A stretch of DNA of 64,000 nucleotides from Leucaena leucocephala. Lineage: Eukaryota; Streptophyta; Magnoliopsida; Fabales; Fabaceae. A program made the position numbers and the translations under genes. The notes under the pieces were generated by a model. That model was not told where the DNA came from, did not search any database, and was given only the letters and a program-made list of their open reading frames with translations. Location: positions 15,840,501 through 15,904,500 of the forward strand of contig CM073547.1 of assembly GCA_037074615.1 (NCBI GenBank). Reading direction: 5' to 3'. Shown piece after piece: positions 34,270-46,938 of this stretch (its first letter is position 1; each line of letters begins with the position of its first letter).

Positions 34270-34923
34270 AAGATATATAATGATGTATTAATCGATTACC
34301 CAATCAATTAATTTCAATTACTGAATGAAACAGAAAATAGAGCATTATAGAGATTTGATTTTCTAGACATATATGATGTATTCTTACAAAGATAAGTTTC
34401 TCAAGAGATTTGTCATGAAGAATAACAAGAAACATTTGCAAATTATTACTTAAATCAATCATTTGAAGTATGAAATGAATTTTTATTGTGAAACAGAGCT
34501 ATAATTCAAATTTTAAAAGTTTCTGGGATTAATCGATTAAATAATCGATTGATACAAGTTAATCGAATGCCTAATCTATTAATGTGTTTAGAAAAATAAA
34601 TGAGAAATTATTTTAAAACATATTAATTGAACATTTAATTTGTTAATGCAAATTAATCGATTAACCAATCTATTAATTAGTTAATATTTGATTTTCACAA
34701 AACTAAAACTTCACTTATTAATCGAACAGTTAACAGATTAATATAAATTAATCAATTAACCAATCGATTAATAGCAATATCTTTGTTCAAAAGAAAATCT
34801 ATTTTCGATGTATTAATCGATTAACAATGGCTTGCCTGCTGTATTTAAGTTAAAAAGTCAATTAATCAATTGGTGAATCGATTAATTAAATGATTCACCA
34901 ATCGATTAATTGACTTTTCATCT
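34270..34923. repeat. Cluster of TTAATCGATTAA-like iterons
   Basis: Many copies and near-copies of TTAATCGATTAA and TTAATCAATTAA, often in head-to-head pairs, fill this part of the LTR. The same kind of cluster occurs at 38257-38410 (the continuation after the insert) and at 40720-41110 ahead of the extra ORF. Confidence 0.85.
34853..34918. repeat. 27-bp-arm hairpin
   Basis: The arms 34853-34879 and 34892-34918 are complementary at 26 of 27 positions (AAAAGTCAATTAATC...GGTGAATC) with a 12-base loop. The pairing extends outward as 34813-34852 against 38230-38271 once the LTR-like insert is removed. Confidence 0.95.
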
Positions 34924-37900
34924 TGTCACATTCTACTTTTTTCCTTATCTGTATAATACTGATAGTGGAAAGAGGTTTATAAAAGATTGTGATAATGAAT
35001 AGAAAGGAAAAATAATGATTAGACAAAGGTATAAAGATGAGACACTAAAATAAAAAGTTTAAATGTTCCATGGTGAAAAATGAAAGTAGATAAAAGTTTT
35101 GGGCCATTAAATGTAATTATGAGAAGTTGAGGGCCTAAAGTATAATTTTTAAAAGTTCATGGCAAAATGGTAATTATTGAAGGTTAAGCCGGAAAAGGTA
35201 CAAAAATACTCAGAATTAGATTAGTCCCAAATTTTTCCAGTAAATAGAGAAAATTATTCTGATTAGTTTGACGCAACATAGAATTTTAATGTGAGGTTCC
35301 AAAAAAATTATATTAATTTATAAAGAAAGGGAAATTAATACAGTATTATTTGGACCTCAGAATTAGATAAAATTTGGTAGTAAATTCCTATAATTAATAT
35401 AAGAATTTATGAAACTGATAGAGCTCAAAAAATAATTATGTAAAATTTCTTATAGAATTTACAGTGTACTAAAACACTCGATAAATATGTTTCAGGGTAA
35501 TTTCTCGGGAGTTTAGCCCATAAATATAGTGGACCATGTAGAGGGCCCAAAATTGTATCTTATAGGCTCAGTAATATTTTCAGATAAGTATATGGATCAA
35601 GGCTAATAAAGACCGCGAAAAATGTAAAATTATGAATATGCCACAGAGTATGTCATTGTATTGTGTCAATGAGCCAGAGACAAATGAAGGGTATTTTGGT
35701 CATTTGAATAAGGTTAGAAAGTTAAGGAGAGTTTCCAAAATAGTTGACCAAGGTCAAGGAATACTTTGATGAGGTGTGAAAAGACAATAATGCCCTTTGA
35801 GAATTTAAAGTGAAATAGGACACCGATAAAGGGTCTTGAAGAAATATAGGAAATTTTTATTAGGACTTTTGGGTCTCAGAAAATTATGACACTTTGTAAG
35901 GGATTTATTTTAGATTATAATGAATTTATAAAAATGTTATAACTATTAAAAGAGGTGTCAAGCATTTATTTCAAAATTAGAATATTTTAAGGATATCGGT
36001 ATAAAGAAAGTGCCTTGCGATTTGTGCCAATTAGCTATTGGGCCCAAGAAAGGCACAGGGAAACCCAATATTTCATCCTAGGGTTGCCCAATAAGTCTCA
36101 AAATTTGTCTTGGAGTCCAAGTCTAATAATGAGTAATTTATGATTTTTTTTAAAAAGAAAAGAAAAAGGAATCAAGTGAGAATTAGGGTTTGCACATGGT
36201 AGGACCCACACACCCTCACACATGGCGTCCAAGACAAGGGGAGGAGAAGATTTTTGTCATGTGATCTTATCTCAAGTTGGCTTGGTGGGTAAGTTTGATA
36301 TAAGAGTAATTATAAGCCATTAGATCAAATAGTGCACAAAGTGATATTGGCCATTCATTTTCCATAAGATTTTTCTATAAATACCCCCCATATTTCAGCT
36401 TCAAAACTGTGGCATGAGAACCCTTGGGTAACCTCTTGCAAAATGAAAACTCAAGCTAAGACAAAGAAGATTCAAGGTACGAAAGTTCAAGCAAGTTAGA
36501 GATTAAATGTAAGCAATCTATCCTAGCTTATTTTCCTTTGATTTGGGAACTTAAACTTAGGGTTTTTATGGAAGAAAGTTGAGTTTTCTATAAGGTGTAT
36601 GTGCTACCCAAAACCTTAGATGAAAGGAGAAAAAAGAAATTAAAGTTAGAGATATGTGATTGAAGTTTAAACAAGCTAGTTAAGTGATTGATTGTTGAAT
36701 CAAGTTGATATTCTTAACTTTGCTATAGTTGAACTATTTCACTTTGCACTGTTCATGATTGAAGGAGATAGAATTTCAATGATATAATGCTTCAATTCAA
36801 TTTATATGATGATTTTGTGTAGAATTTGATAGGTTTTAAACCTTGGAAGCATTAGAATTCCAAGTTATAATTTCTCAAATTCTTCTCTATTACTGTTCAC
36901 TCACATGAATAGTGATTAAAATTTCATAATTTTGATATTTTCAATGGTTTTAAAATGAAAATTTGTGTGGGATAAAGTAGAGAAATAAGTATGGGAAGCA
37001 ATAGAATCAATATGAGAATTTTTGGAAGAATTATGTATGTTTTTCAAATCTATCCAGAACAGTGTATAGGAGTTGGAATTTCATGATTCTAAGCTCATAA
37101 ATAGATTCAAAAGGTGAAATTGTGTAGGGTAAAGTTAAAATATCAATTGATTCAAAGGACAAGTCTATTAGCTAAGATTAAAGAAAGTTAATGTAGTTAA
37201 ATGAGATCAAAGTTCAAGAGAAAGTTAGTTTGTAATGAATGGATGGTAATGTTATGTTAGGAATTGATCGGTGTGCTCAAAAGAGGTAGCCACATATCAT
37301 GAGGAAGTAAGAAGGACAAGGCAAGGATAAAGTAAAAAGAAAACCAAGTATATGAGGTAGTAAACTTATACTAAACTTGTATGTATTGAATGTTATGCTT
37401 GGTTGTGCTATGTCTTTGTTGAATTGTGTTTCATATGTGTTTATGATTGAAGCTCCATTTCTATTATTACTTTGGCCAATTGTATTTCATATGTTACATG
37501 GAAGCATGCATATTACACAATGTTAACACTTTCAACAGCAACCACACGTATTTATATTAATGCATGCATTGTTTAGTACCCTTTGCTACTGAGATTTTCC
37601 CAGAAATCTCACCCCTCCATGTAATCCCAACCCTAGCAGGTTTATGAATGATGAAAGATGATGAAGAAGCATGAAGAGGAGCTAGGGATTGGATAGTATA
37701 TATGTTATGTGAGGAATTGTTATATGTAATGTTGCTATATGACTAATATAAGTAGTGATGGTCATGATGTAATGAAAAATAGCAAATAATGAGATAAATG
37801 TATGAAATCTTATAGACATTTATTTAACATGTCAAGCTTCAGTTTGACACCAGGAACACCTTATTTCGATGTCTGTACAAAGAGAACAAATTTTCCAAAG

Positions 37901-38229
37901 TAAGGGACCTGAATCTCTTTTTAGGATTTTTGGACTAAATGAACAGTACTTTTTTATGAATAAATTGTATTAATTGACTAAGCATTTGGTCTGGAGATTA
38001 TTTTTTTCTTAAATTTCAAGATGTTATCTTCACATAACTAATTCATTTAGATTTTTCTATAATTAATTATAACTTTTTGAAGTGCGTTGCCTAATCTAGA
38101 ATACCATATGAACAGTAACTCGAGAAGAGTAAAATTCTAGATTTAGCTAATGGACTTTCAAGGTCTTATAAGTGATTTTAAATGCTACTAAATGGTCCCT
38201 AATACATACGAAAATAAGGATGTTTCACA
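34924..38229 (+). mobile_element. 3.3-kb LTR-like repeat, copy 2
   Basis: It starts TGTCACATTCTACTTTTTTC and ends AAGGATGTTTCACA, and matches 21828-24884 except for about 35810-36320, which is unrelated to the corresponding part of copy 1. The flanking 5-mers (catct, aatca) share only the central ATC, a possible decayed target duplication. It sits in one arm of a palindrome in the Sirevirus LTR. Confidence 0.75.
36376..36383 (+). promoter_or_regulatory. TATA box of LTR-like copy 2
   Basis: TATAAATA followed by CCCCCCA, in the same relative position as in copy 1. The downstream leader (GTTCAAGCAAGTTAGAGATT) is conserved between copies. Confidence 0.65.
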
Positions 38230-38507
38230 AATCAAATACAGAAGGCAAGCCATTCAACATTAATCGATTAATTGATTTTCTTTATAAAACATAAGGCTAC
38301 ATTTTCAATTAATCTATCATTCAATCGATTAAGTACCATTAATCAATTAACTAATCAATAATGCTCAATAATATAATACTTAATCAATTAACTTCTTCTT
38401 TTAGCTTCCTTTTCATTTTCATTGCTTCAAAAACAATTTTTCACAACATTAATTAACTTCATTCTCTTTTTATCTTTTGATATCATCAAAACATATACAC
38501 ACTAACA

Positions 38508-38525
38508 TTCTCCTCTTTTTTGATG
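38508..38525 (-). promoter_or_regulatory. Polypurine tract of the Sirevirus-like element
   Basis: Minus-strand AAAAAAGAGGAGAA directly precedes TGTTAGTG, the inferred LTR start. Confidence 0.75.
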
Positions 38526-38730
38526 ATGGCAAAATTTAAGTGAATGTGAAGTTAAATTGTAGTTAAATTCAATTCAAACATAACAAGACAAGAGACAATA
38601 AATAATATAATGAATATTCCAATCAAAACACAAAAATAACATTTCTCTACCTCTTTTTGACATCATCAAAACAAAATACAATCAATCAGTCAATAGACTC
38701 CATATAAGATTCCTTTGCCTCTTTACTTCT

Positions 38731-40510
38731 CTACCTCTTTTTGACATCATCCAGAAAGGTCAGGGTAAGGGAGGAAGGAATGACTAGAGGAAGTTGTGGT
38801 AGTGGTAAGGCTGATGCTGAGCTTATAGGAGGGAAGGATAGAGCCAAAGTAAGTGTGGGAGTAGGTGTAGACTCTAAGGCTATAGCAGAGGAAGGTACTG
38901 AGGCAAACTGATCAGGCTGAGAAGGTGAAAGGTCCTGAAGCTCTTCTTCAATAAAGGAGGGTCCCATGCTATGGATGTATGCCAATATAAGGCTCTTGAC
39001 ATCAGACACTTCTTTATAAATATAGTCTGTCGTGTAGATAAAACCTTGTGTCACTCTCTGACCTTTTCCTTGAAGGCTTGGAAATCTTGTATATGAGCTT
39101 TGAGTATAGTCTGGATCCTATAGGTTTAACTCTCCTAAGCCAAGTTAGCTTATTTCCTAGAAGCTGTGAGTCTGCTCTCCAACTCTGCAAACTCAGTATG
39201 AAGATATCTCTAAATAGATGCTCCTAGAAATGATAGAGCTGTAGAAACTTGTGGTCTAGTAGAAGAATAACCTTTGTCCTGAGGGAGTAAAGCACTGGTA
39301 GAGGGTTGCTTAGTCTAAGGATCTTTGGGAGCCTTGCCCTTCTTGGCATTATATGATAGCTTGATCTTCATCTTATTCAGATGCGTCATCCCAAAGGCAC
39401 TGATCTCCTCTTTCTTCCTTCCCTCTAAATGATGAATATTGTAATGCTTGAGGATGAATGAGACAAGCTATGGGAAAGGCATCAGAGTAGTCTTTTCCCC
39501 CTTCAAGCAAAAATCCCTCATTTGGCTATAGATGAAAACTCCCAGGTTGAGATTCTCTCCGCTGATGATCCTTGCTAGAGTAATGTAGTCCTATTGGTTC
39601 ATGTAGCTGAAGCTAAAGGAGTTGATAATCATGTACCAGGGGTAGATGTTATGGATGATGCAATAATGATCGCATATCTGACTGAGGTGAAAGTTAGAGA
39701 TCCCAAGTCAGGCTTATTGGTCTGTAGTAGAATATGGTATGCCTTAGCCTAATCCACATAGGCTTCATGTCCATAGAGGGAAAGGCTCTAATAAGGTGGT
39801 TGATCACACTGAAGTCTAACCTTAACTCTATGCCCTTGAGCCTAGTAGTGAGATAGCTATTTACTATATTCTCCTCTTTATCCAAAGAGTCAAATATCTC
39901 CATATTGTAGTAAAATCTCCTAACTACCTTTAGACTATATAGCTCATTGATCCTTAGCCAGCTCTTGTAATGATGGAGAGGGTTAATCAAATCCAAATTG
40001 ACTATATGATCAGTCTTAAGTACATATATGTCAACAGATACAATAGGACATCACTTTCTTTCCTTAATTCAGAGTTAAACAGAGTCATATCAACATCTAG
40101 GTTGATGTTACCTTGAAGAAATACTAGTCATAATGACTGTGGCTCTGAGGGAATTGATGATATAGTGGGCTTCTGTCTCTTTCCTAGAGTTTCAGTGGCA
40201 TACTTGATCGACCTTTCAAGCTTCTCATTAAAATTTATATCTGAATCAATATAAGAGTCTTCCTTCTGTGACTTAGCTTTCCTCTTAGATTGAGGAGATG
40301 AATAAGAGGCTTGACCTTTCCCCTTCCTCGCGGGCGCCTTGCTCGCCGATGCCTTCCCTTTGCCCTTTGGAACTACTGGCCTTTCCTTGGCCACCTTGGG
40401 CTAAAATTTTTTCTTCTTTTCCTTTGGTTGAGAGACTTAAGGCGTGTTAGAGACGAATTTTGAAGGAATTTGCTCAGAACCATCTAAATTGGTGGTTTTA
40501 GTTCACGCCA
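38731..40510 (-). pseudogene. Extra ORF of the Sirevirus-like element (env-like position)
   Basis: Fragments follow one another on the minus strand. An N-terminal part with a lysine-rich basic segment (40394-40128, KGKGKASASKAPARKGKGQA) comes first. A middle part (39996-39694) reads VVRRFYYNMEIFDS and LTTRLKGIELRLDFSVINHL, like the plant transposon protein domain of unknown function found in many plant retroelement ORFs. A proline/serine-rich end (39054-38731) follows. Stops break it. At least three near the start look like Arg or Gln codons changed by C-to-T. The position between pol and the 3' LTR matches the env-like ORF of Sireviruses. An envelope function is not shown by the sequence. 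Confidence 0.6.
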
Positions 40511-40719
40511 TTTGATTATGAAAAATAAGGGATTGGTCAGTGAAATTGAGAAATTTGGAGAAAATTTTGGGTGAGTTTTGATCAAAAGTAGGTGCGCAGC
40601 TTTCCCCTAAAGAAATTTGTGGGATTTTAGAGATTTGTGTTGAGAGAATTTGGATAATGATCAATTAGGTTTGAGGTTGAATAGTGAAAAATCGTGATAG
40701 ATAATTATTAAAACCCAAT

Positions 40720-41110
40720 ATTAATCAATTAACTAATCAATTCATACCCATTAATCGATTAATTTCATCAATTAATCGATTAGCTGTTTGATTAATTCCA
40801 ATTAATCATATAGTCAATCAATTAATTGTGAACCAAATGACATTTAAACACATATTGACACTAATTAATTGATTAGATGTTCAATTAATTCCCATTAATC
40901 GATCAATCAATCGATTAATCTTTAAAGGAAACATCTTTTAACACATTAATCAATTACATGTTCGATTAATATTCATTAATAGATCTCTTAATCGATTAAT
41001 AACAACATAAAAACACTTTGAATGAATTTTTAACTATAATTAATCGATTATCTGTTCGATTAATTAACATTAATTGAATATTTAATCGATTCTTCCCAAA
41101 GTAAAACTAT
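40720..41110. repeat. Second cluster of TTAATCGATTAA-like iterons
   Basis: Paired motifs such as CATTAATCGATTAATTTC and TGTTCGATTAATT recur roughly every 50-90 bases between the extra ORF and the gag side of the element. Confidence 0.85.
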
Positions 41111-42390
41111 TTTAAACAAAGTTTCAAACATCATTTACTCAACTTATCAATCAATTAACTTTTGAAATTGAAATCATTGAGAAATAAAAGGTTAACTTTT
41201 CTAATGAATTTCTTCATCAAAACATATAAATTTTTAGTGAATGAAGTTTGATGAGAAAAATAAATAATCTTGTAAAATATGACCAAATATATAAAACTTT
41301 CATTTTCTGTTAAAATTATCTTGAAAATAATCAAATATATATTTTCAATACTATCTCCAAGAGTTTGAAAAATTTTAATTTCTCAAACATATAAAGAATT
41401 AAATATTTTCAAACACTTTTATATTCAACAAAAAAAAAGATGTATAAGCTTGAAAAATTTTCTTGAAATAATGTTTGAAAAATATTTATAAATCATTCAG
41501 TAATCCATTTAGCAATATAAATTTTGAAAAAAAAACTTTAATAAACTTATTGCTAATGGAATCTTAACAAGGAACAAGTATCTATTACCCACTTATAACT
41601 TAGTTCAATAGACACAAGGGCAAGAATATATTTTACCATTATTGCTCTTGTTCTACTGTATACTTGAATTTTGTGAGTTGCTTACTGATTCTTTAAATTT
41701 GTATGATTCAGCACCACAATCAAAGGTTTACTTCTCCAAGATTTTGCACTTTATATAGCTATTTTCTCAAGATGCAGCTTTTTCAAATTTTCTTTCCTAC
41801 AATATAAATCTTTTTCTTTCATGGTATCCAACTTTCTTAGATCCAATTATGGTCAGTTGTAGGAAATATACACATTTCACATGCTCAGAAAATATAAACA
41901 AATTGATATAATTGAGCATAATGAAGTAAATATGTCTTTATGCATAAAGGAAATACTAAATTTTTAAAACATGTATGCATAAAGATTTTGTGATTCTTGA
42001 ACATTGTTTTTTCTTTTTAAAAGATATTTACATATCAAATCACCTTAGAAGTATATAAATATAAATTGAAAGCAATTGTAATGTTCATTTATAAAGATAC
42101 GAAAGTAAACTTTGATGAAGATATGTTAAGCAAGATACCATTGTACCTTTATCTCATGTGGAAGAAGGATTACCTTTGTATACCCATTGCATCTTTTGAT
42201 TGCTTCTGACAAATGCTTGCAATGCCTCTCAACTAATTTGAACTTTGAAGCTTAAAAGATCCTTCTTCTTCTATTCTCCTCAATATAGTTAAATGGTACT
42301 CTGTGACATTTCTCTATTGCTACTTATGAATTCCCTTTGATATGCCAGCAATGAATGCTTTGTGAGGTCTCCTAGGTGCTGTGACTTTCA
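41110..42390 (-). other. Interior of the Sirevirus-like element without pol
   Basis: No protease, integrase, RT or RNase H motif is readable on either strand where several kb of pol would be expected. The sequence is AT-rich and noncoding, so the copy is an internal-deletion derivative. Confidence 0.6.
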
Positions 42391-43392
42391 CTAATGCACG
42401 AGAGACCCTTGGATATCCATTTCTCTTTGTATCATGTCCAAACTTCTTATAGATAATCTGTACATTTGAACCTTTGGAAGGACACTTTGGTACCACTTAA
42501 CTCTAGTTCCTTGATCATTAATTTTGGATCTTGATTGTCCTTTAGGAACCCAAACAAAATTATTTCTCACATGTGTATTTCTTCTTAGATGACATATGTG
42601 AGAAATATGACATTGTTTACCAAAATAATTGCAGACAATAGGATGATATACTTTTGTATCTTGTTTGCAAATATTGTGTTGGTCGAGTGGAGGAAGTTTA
42701 AAATCATTGTGAAAAATTTCTTCCTTTCTTCCATTCATTCCAATCAAAATTCTTTTGATGCAAATCACTTTTACTTTTTGAAACATCATCAATGATCGGA
42801 CGAAAAATCATTTCATGAAAGCTTTTGAAATAATTTTTCACAAATTCAGGAGAAAAATTGAAATTATTTACCACTGAAGTATTTTGAGCTCTGGATGATG
42901 ATTTCTCAAATTTATACATGTTGAGCTCTTCTTGATTCTCTTTTTCCTCATGATGTTCTATATTGATAGACACATGAAAGTTAGTTTGGATTTCACCTTG
43001 AAAGTTCTATGCTTCTATTTGTTCATGTCAATAGATGAAATATTTTCTGATTATGATGAATTGTCAACATTTTCATTACAAAGATCAGAGGAATAAACAT
43101 ATTCAAGTGTATTAAAAATCTCTCTAACATTAAAGAAAAATTTTATTTTCAAATAATCTTTTACAGAAATAGCACTATATAAGAATTTTATTGCTCTAAC
43201 GTTTAGTGAAAATAATTTATTTTCACAATCATTCCAATCCTTTCTCAGTTTAAAATTAAATTCATTTGAAAGGATCTTCCTCATGTCAAAATTAAGAGTT
43301 TTTAAAAATATGGTCATCTGATCTTTCCAATACAAAAACTCATAATTTTTTAAAGTTAGAGGAATAGTAAAATCAAAATCTTCAGAAAGCAT
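42391..43392 (-). pseudogene. Sirevirus-like gag
   Basis: The frame 43392-43051 reads LKNYEFLYWKDQMTIFLKTL, then DYLKIKFFFNVREIFNTLEY, typical of a copia gag/UBN2 domain start. The 42792-42391 frame contains a decayed zinc knuckle (CNYFGKQCHISHIC, one Cys replaced by Phe) and the linker VWVPKGQSRSKINDQG. Frames overlap through frameshifts. Confidence 0.8.
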
Positions 43393-43456
43393 TTCACCGA
43401 CAATTCATCCATGATATTTACACTTGAGAATGTTAGATCATTTAAACAAGTGACAT

Positions 43457-43470
43457 GCTCTGAGACCAAA
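43457..43470 (-). promoter_or_regulatory. Primer-binding site of the Sirevirus-like element
   Basis: Minus strand TTTGGTCTCAGAGC lies directly inside the 5' LTR and is close to TGGTATCAGAGC, complementary to initiator tRNA-Met. Confidence 0.8.
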
Positions 43471-44100
43471 TGTCAATTCTAGGTAGATAGGCTAGATCAC
43501 CCAAGAGGGGGTGAATTAGGTAAACAAAGACTTTTAAAAATGTTTTGAGACTCTTTAAATTCTTTCTCAATAAAACAATGCAATTTGAAAAACTTACTTG
43601 CAATAGGAAATCAAAGAGTTAAGGAAGAAGAGTTTGCACAGATAATTTATCCTGGTTCAATCTTTCCTTGAGCTAAGTCTAGTCCTCAGCTTCCCAATGA
43701 GATTTTAAATCCACTATAAGTACCAAGATTACAATGGGCTCTTAGTAGCTTTTACAACCTCAATTTTAATGACTAATCGAGAACCACCTCAACCTTAAGG
43801 TTACACCACATTACGGTGTCTACACTCCCCCTTAAACTGATACGAGCAATTCCCAACCTTGAAACTCCTGATTCTAAGATTTTGTTTTCAGACTTTTGCA
43901 TAAATGAAGAGTGACTCTAAGTCTTGGACAAAGCTCACTAAAAATCTCTCTCTTAAAGAATAATACATGTAGATTGGAGAGTTAGATCATTTTCTAAGTT
44001 ACTGGCTATTTGTTGCATTCGTGACTGAGTATTGTTGATTTCTCATCATCCTATTATCATTTATTGTCGCTCTTCATTGCCAACTAATTGGGGCAGATTA
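43471..44100 (-). repeat. Truncated 5' LTR of the Sirevirus-like element
   Basis: It aligns with 33203-33830 up to about 44083, after which similarity fades and the Athila-like LTR begins at 44101. The missing 1.4 kb of LTR was not found on the far side of the Athila-like element. Confidence 0.8.
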
Positions 44101-45561
44101 TGATCGTCCGACTCATCAAAATAAAAGTAATTGCACCCTATTAAATACAATATAAGGCACAACCCTATCGTTCTTCTCAAGGAGCCCTTTTTTATTGGAA
44201 CTCTAGCAGATTGGTGACAAAATCATTGAAAACCTGAGTGAAAGTAAAAATAGGTTTTAAGTTTGGTTGATTTTTGATGCAATAAAATAAGAGTGTAGTA
44301 AAGTAAACATTTTTTATATGTTCGATCAAGATAGAGAATAAGTGGATTGTTAAAGAAATATGTTGAGCAAGACTCTTGATGATGAAAACCTATCTATCCT
44401 TGCTATAAATATGATATGGATATTTTAAAATCATTAAATCTTAAATAAAACCTCAATGCATCAATTGAGTCTAGAACATTAATATTCCTTCAACTCCTTT
44501 AATCAAAGCTAGTTCAAAAAAACTGCTAATGCGCTATTTAAAAATCACTTAGTGTATAATTAAATTAGATGATGAAAATACCCTCGAATGATCATCAATC
44601 GATTACCATAGATTTCAAACAATTGAATCAATTAGCAATGATCGTTGATAAAAACTCAATTATCCAAAAATTAAAACTAAAATATTCATTTAAACCAACA
44701 TCTAAATCATCCAAATTCAACTACAAAACTTAATCTCAGAATAATCGATCAATATCAAATCTTTACTCATAAAATAAAACCCTAGATCTAGGAATTTCAA
44801 AACATAAGAAATGTGAGATTAAAACAGAAAACTCTCCAGTACATTACAGTCTATAAGCTCAAGATATATGATCCATCACCAAGACACTAAAGATTTAGCC
44901 TCTTATGACTCCTGATGTACTAAAATCGCTGCTTAGATGTGATGCCATGAAGAAAGCAAAAAAAAAATAGTGATGGAAGGATGAATAATAGAAGACATGA
45001 GGGTAGGTTGTGGAGAGAGTGTTTGAGTGCTACTTCTTTGCCATATCAGGTAAAAAATTAGCCTCCCTAACTCCTACTGCTTCTTCTCCTTTTAAAGCCA
45101 GGATAACCTAATCAAAAATGTGCAGCTTCACTGATCCTTTTCTTTGGTTGTGACAGATCCTATTTGTGGTCACAACCTATTAACATAGGAAAACTTCCCA
45201 GAATAAGTGATGTCGTGACCTGTGGACACTTTAGTCTCGACTAAAGTACATCGAGGCTACCATCCTTGATTTGATTCTCTTTGTCTTGTGATATCTTTTC
45301 TGCTCATATCAATCCTTAGTTTTCCTCCAAAATACCTGTAATTCAACATTAAAGCTCACTATAAAAGTCCAACCAGTTACTAAAGAACAACATATATGCA
45401 GTTTGAAGGAGTTAATTTACCATTTTACCCTTAAATCAGCATATTGCCAAACACAATCATGTATTACCACAAAAGCACAATTGTATGCATAAAATGAATG
45501 GTAAAGTTATCATAAAACCCTCAAAATATTATAGAAACCATACACAATTTGTGTCCTATCA
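44101..45561 (-). repeat. 3' LTR of the Athila-like minus-strand element
   Basis: On the minus strand it begins TGATAGGACACAAATTGTG after the polypurine tract and ends GTCGGACGATCA at 44101. Its length of 1461 bp is close to the 1381-bp LTR at 57257, and both share the CTCCTT.AGA..GAACGA phrase near the 3' end. Confidence 0.7.
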
Positions 45562-45577
45562 ATTCCCCCACACTTGA
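45562..45577 (-). promoter_or_regulatory. Polypurine tract of the Athila-like element
   Basis: Minus-strand AAGTGTGGGGGAAT next to the LTR start. G-rich tracts of this form precede the 3' LTR in Athila and Tat elements. Confidence 0.8.
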
Positions 45578-46938
45578 ACTTTTGTACTCTTAGACAAAGA
45601 CATGAGTATAGCTAAGCCAAAGCTATTAAATTTGAGGTAATACATAATCCAAAGTGAAACCTTAAGACAATTAATGAACCATCTTTTGGGAATGCAAAAG
45701 TGATAATATGAGCAATGCCAAATAATTAACTACTAAATGAAATCAACCTCAACTATATGAGCACAATAGATTCTCTCTAAGGATATAAGTATTTAACTCT
45801 CTATATCCTCTCATTGTTAGGGTTCTTTCACTCATATTCAAATTAGAAAATATCCTACCATATACTTGTAATGGCTCTAAATCTCATCAAGTACACAACA
45901 TATATGCAAAGAATCAAGAGGTCTTTTAAGGGTGAATAATGGAGATAGGCCATGTGGAATAGAATATGAAGGATAGAAAGTATCATATGCATTTAATAAT
46001 AAATATATAGCATGAATTCATGTTTTTCGAGATGTAGAGGTGGTGATTGTGCTAATAAGAGTTGATAATAGTGCCTCATTCAATGCTATTTTCTTTCTTC
46101 AATTATTCTTGCACCATTTTTTTTGTTTTTTATTTGTGCAATATACTTTTTCTCTCCTTTATTTGGCACCTTATATATAAAAGATATAGCACAATTTCAC
46201 AATTACAATGATTTTTTGACATGAATAAGAATTTTATTTCAAAGAGATGCTCATCCATATATGACTTTCTATGATGGGAAAAAAAATGATGGGCTTAAAG
46301 TGAGTGACTATGGATATAATATGTGCGGGCTTGTGTTTGGGATATAAGGGTTTAGAAATAAATACATCTATCATATTTAATAACATAAATACGCAAGAAA
46401 TTTTCAACTCAGAGCTAAGACAAGTTCTAGAGGATATAAACCAATTGAATAACCACTTAATATAGAAATCTAGGCTGAGAATCCTTCCAACTAAGGTTTT
46501 CATCTAAATTGCTCATAAGCTAAGGTCTCGAACAATGTTCATTATTCACTAGGCATTAAAACACTTATCACAATTGAAAATCCTCTTGAATGATGGATTA
46601 AAAGTTTCAAATTAATCACTTAAAATCATGTAATGATCCCAAATCTAACAGTAAAAACTAAATTGTTTCCAATTTAGTTTCCATTTCTAAAAATTTAAGT
46701 GTGACAATGGTTTCTATAAACTATTTTATGCAAAAAGTTGAAAATAAGAGGGCAATGAATCATTTATAAAAGCTTTAGTAGCTCAAAAGGAATCCTTCTA
46801 TACAACATTGCACAAAGCAAAGAGAAGGTAAATGGACATTTTTGCACTAAGGTCACGACTTGAAGAAGTGAAGGTCACGATCAAATTTCACAGTGACTCT
46901 GTTGCACAGAGTCTCTTCCTTATTAAGTCCATATTTAG
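45578..46938 (-). other. Internal region with pol deleted
   Basis: No RT or integrase motif is readable. One 89-residue frame (46503-46234) resembles nothing I know. Degenerate GTCACGACTT-type repeats occur at 46850-46960, like the minisatellite at 49440-49740. Confidence 0.55.

Larger units (their letters stand above)
33203..38507 (-). repeat. 3' LTR of the Sirevirus-like element, split by an insert
   Basis: The part 33203-33830 aligns with 43471-44083, including GTTAAGGAAGAAGAGTTTGC and TAAACTGATACGAGCAATTC. On the minus strand the LTR begins TGTTAGTGTGTATATG at 38507 after a purine tract and ends at 33203. It is rich in palindromic ATCGAT-centred repeats (34270-34920 and 38257-38410). Confidence 0.75.
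33203..44100 (-). mobile_element. Sirevirus-like Ty1/copia element lacking pol, with a nested insertion
   Basis: The LTR sequence starting 33203 (TGTTAGTTATAGG) matches 43471 onward (TGTCAATTCTAGG). Reading the minus strand: partial 5' LTR (44083-43471), a primer site directly adjacent, gag (43392-42391), no recognisable protease, integrase or RT, an extra ORF in the position of the Sirevirus env-like gene (40510-38731), a purine tract (38508-38525) and a 3' LTR (38507-33203) interrupted by the 3.3-kb LTR-like repeat at 34924-38229. Without that insert the LTR is about 2.0 kb, fitting the long LTRs of the SIRE/Maximus lineage. The gag linker VWVPKGQ...INDQG is also characteristic of that lineage. 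The 5' LTR is cut at about 44083-44100 by the Athila-like element. Confidence 0.78.

Noticed and set aside
35810..36320. Calling the unmatched segment of LTR-like copy 2 a separate inserted transposon
   Set aside because: Copy 1 has a different unmatched segment at the same place rather than a clean gap, and neither segment has inverted ends or a target duplication.
46234..46503. 89-residue minus-strand frame in the pol-deleted Athila-like element
   Set aside because: No similarity to RT, integrase or envelope motifs. Treated as chance.
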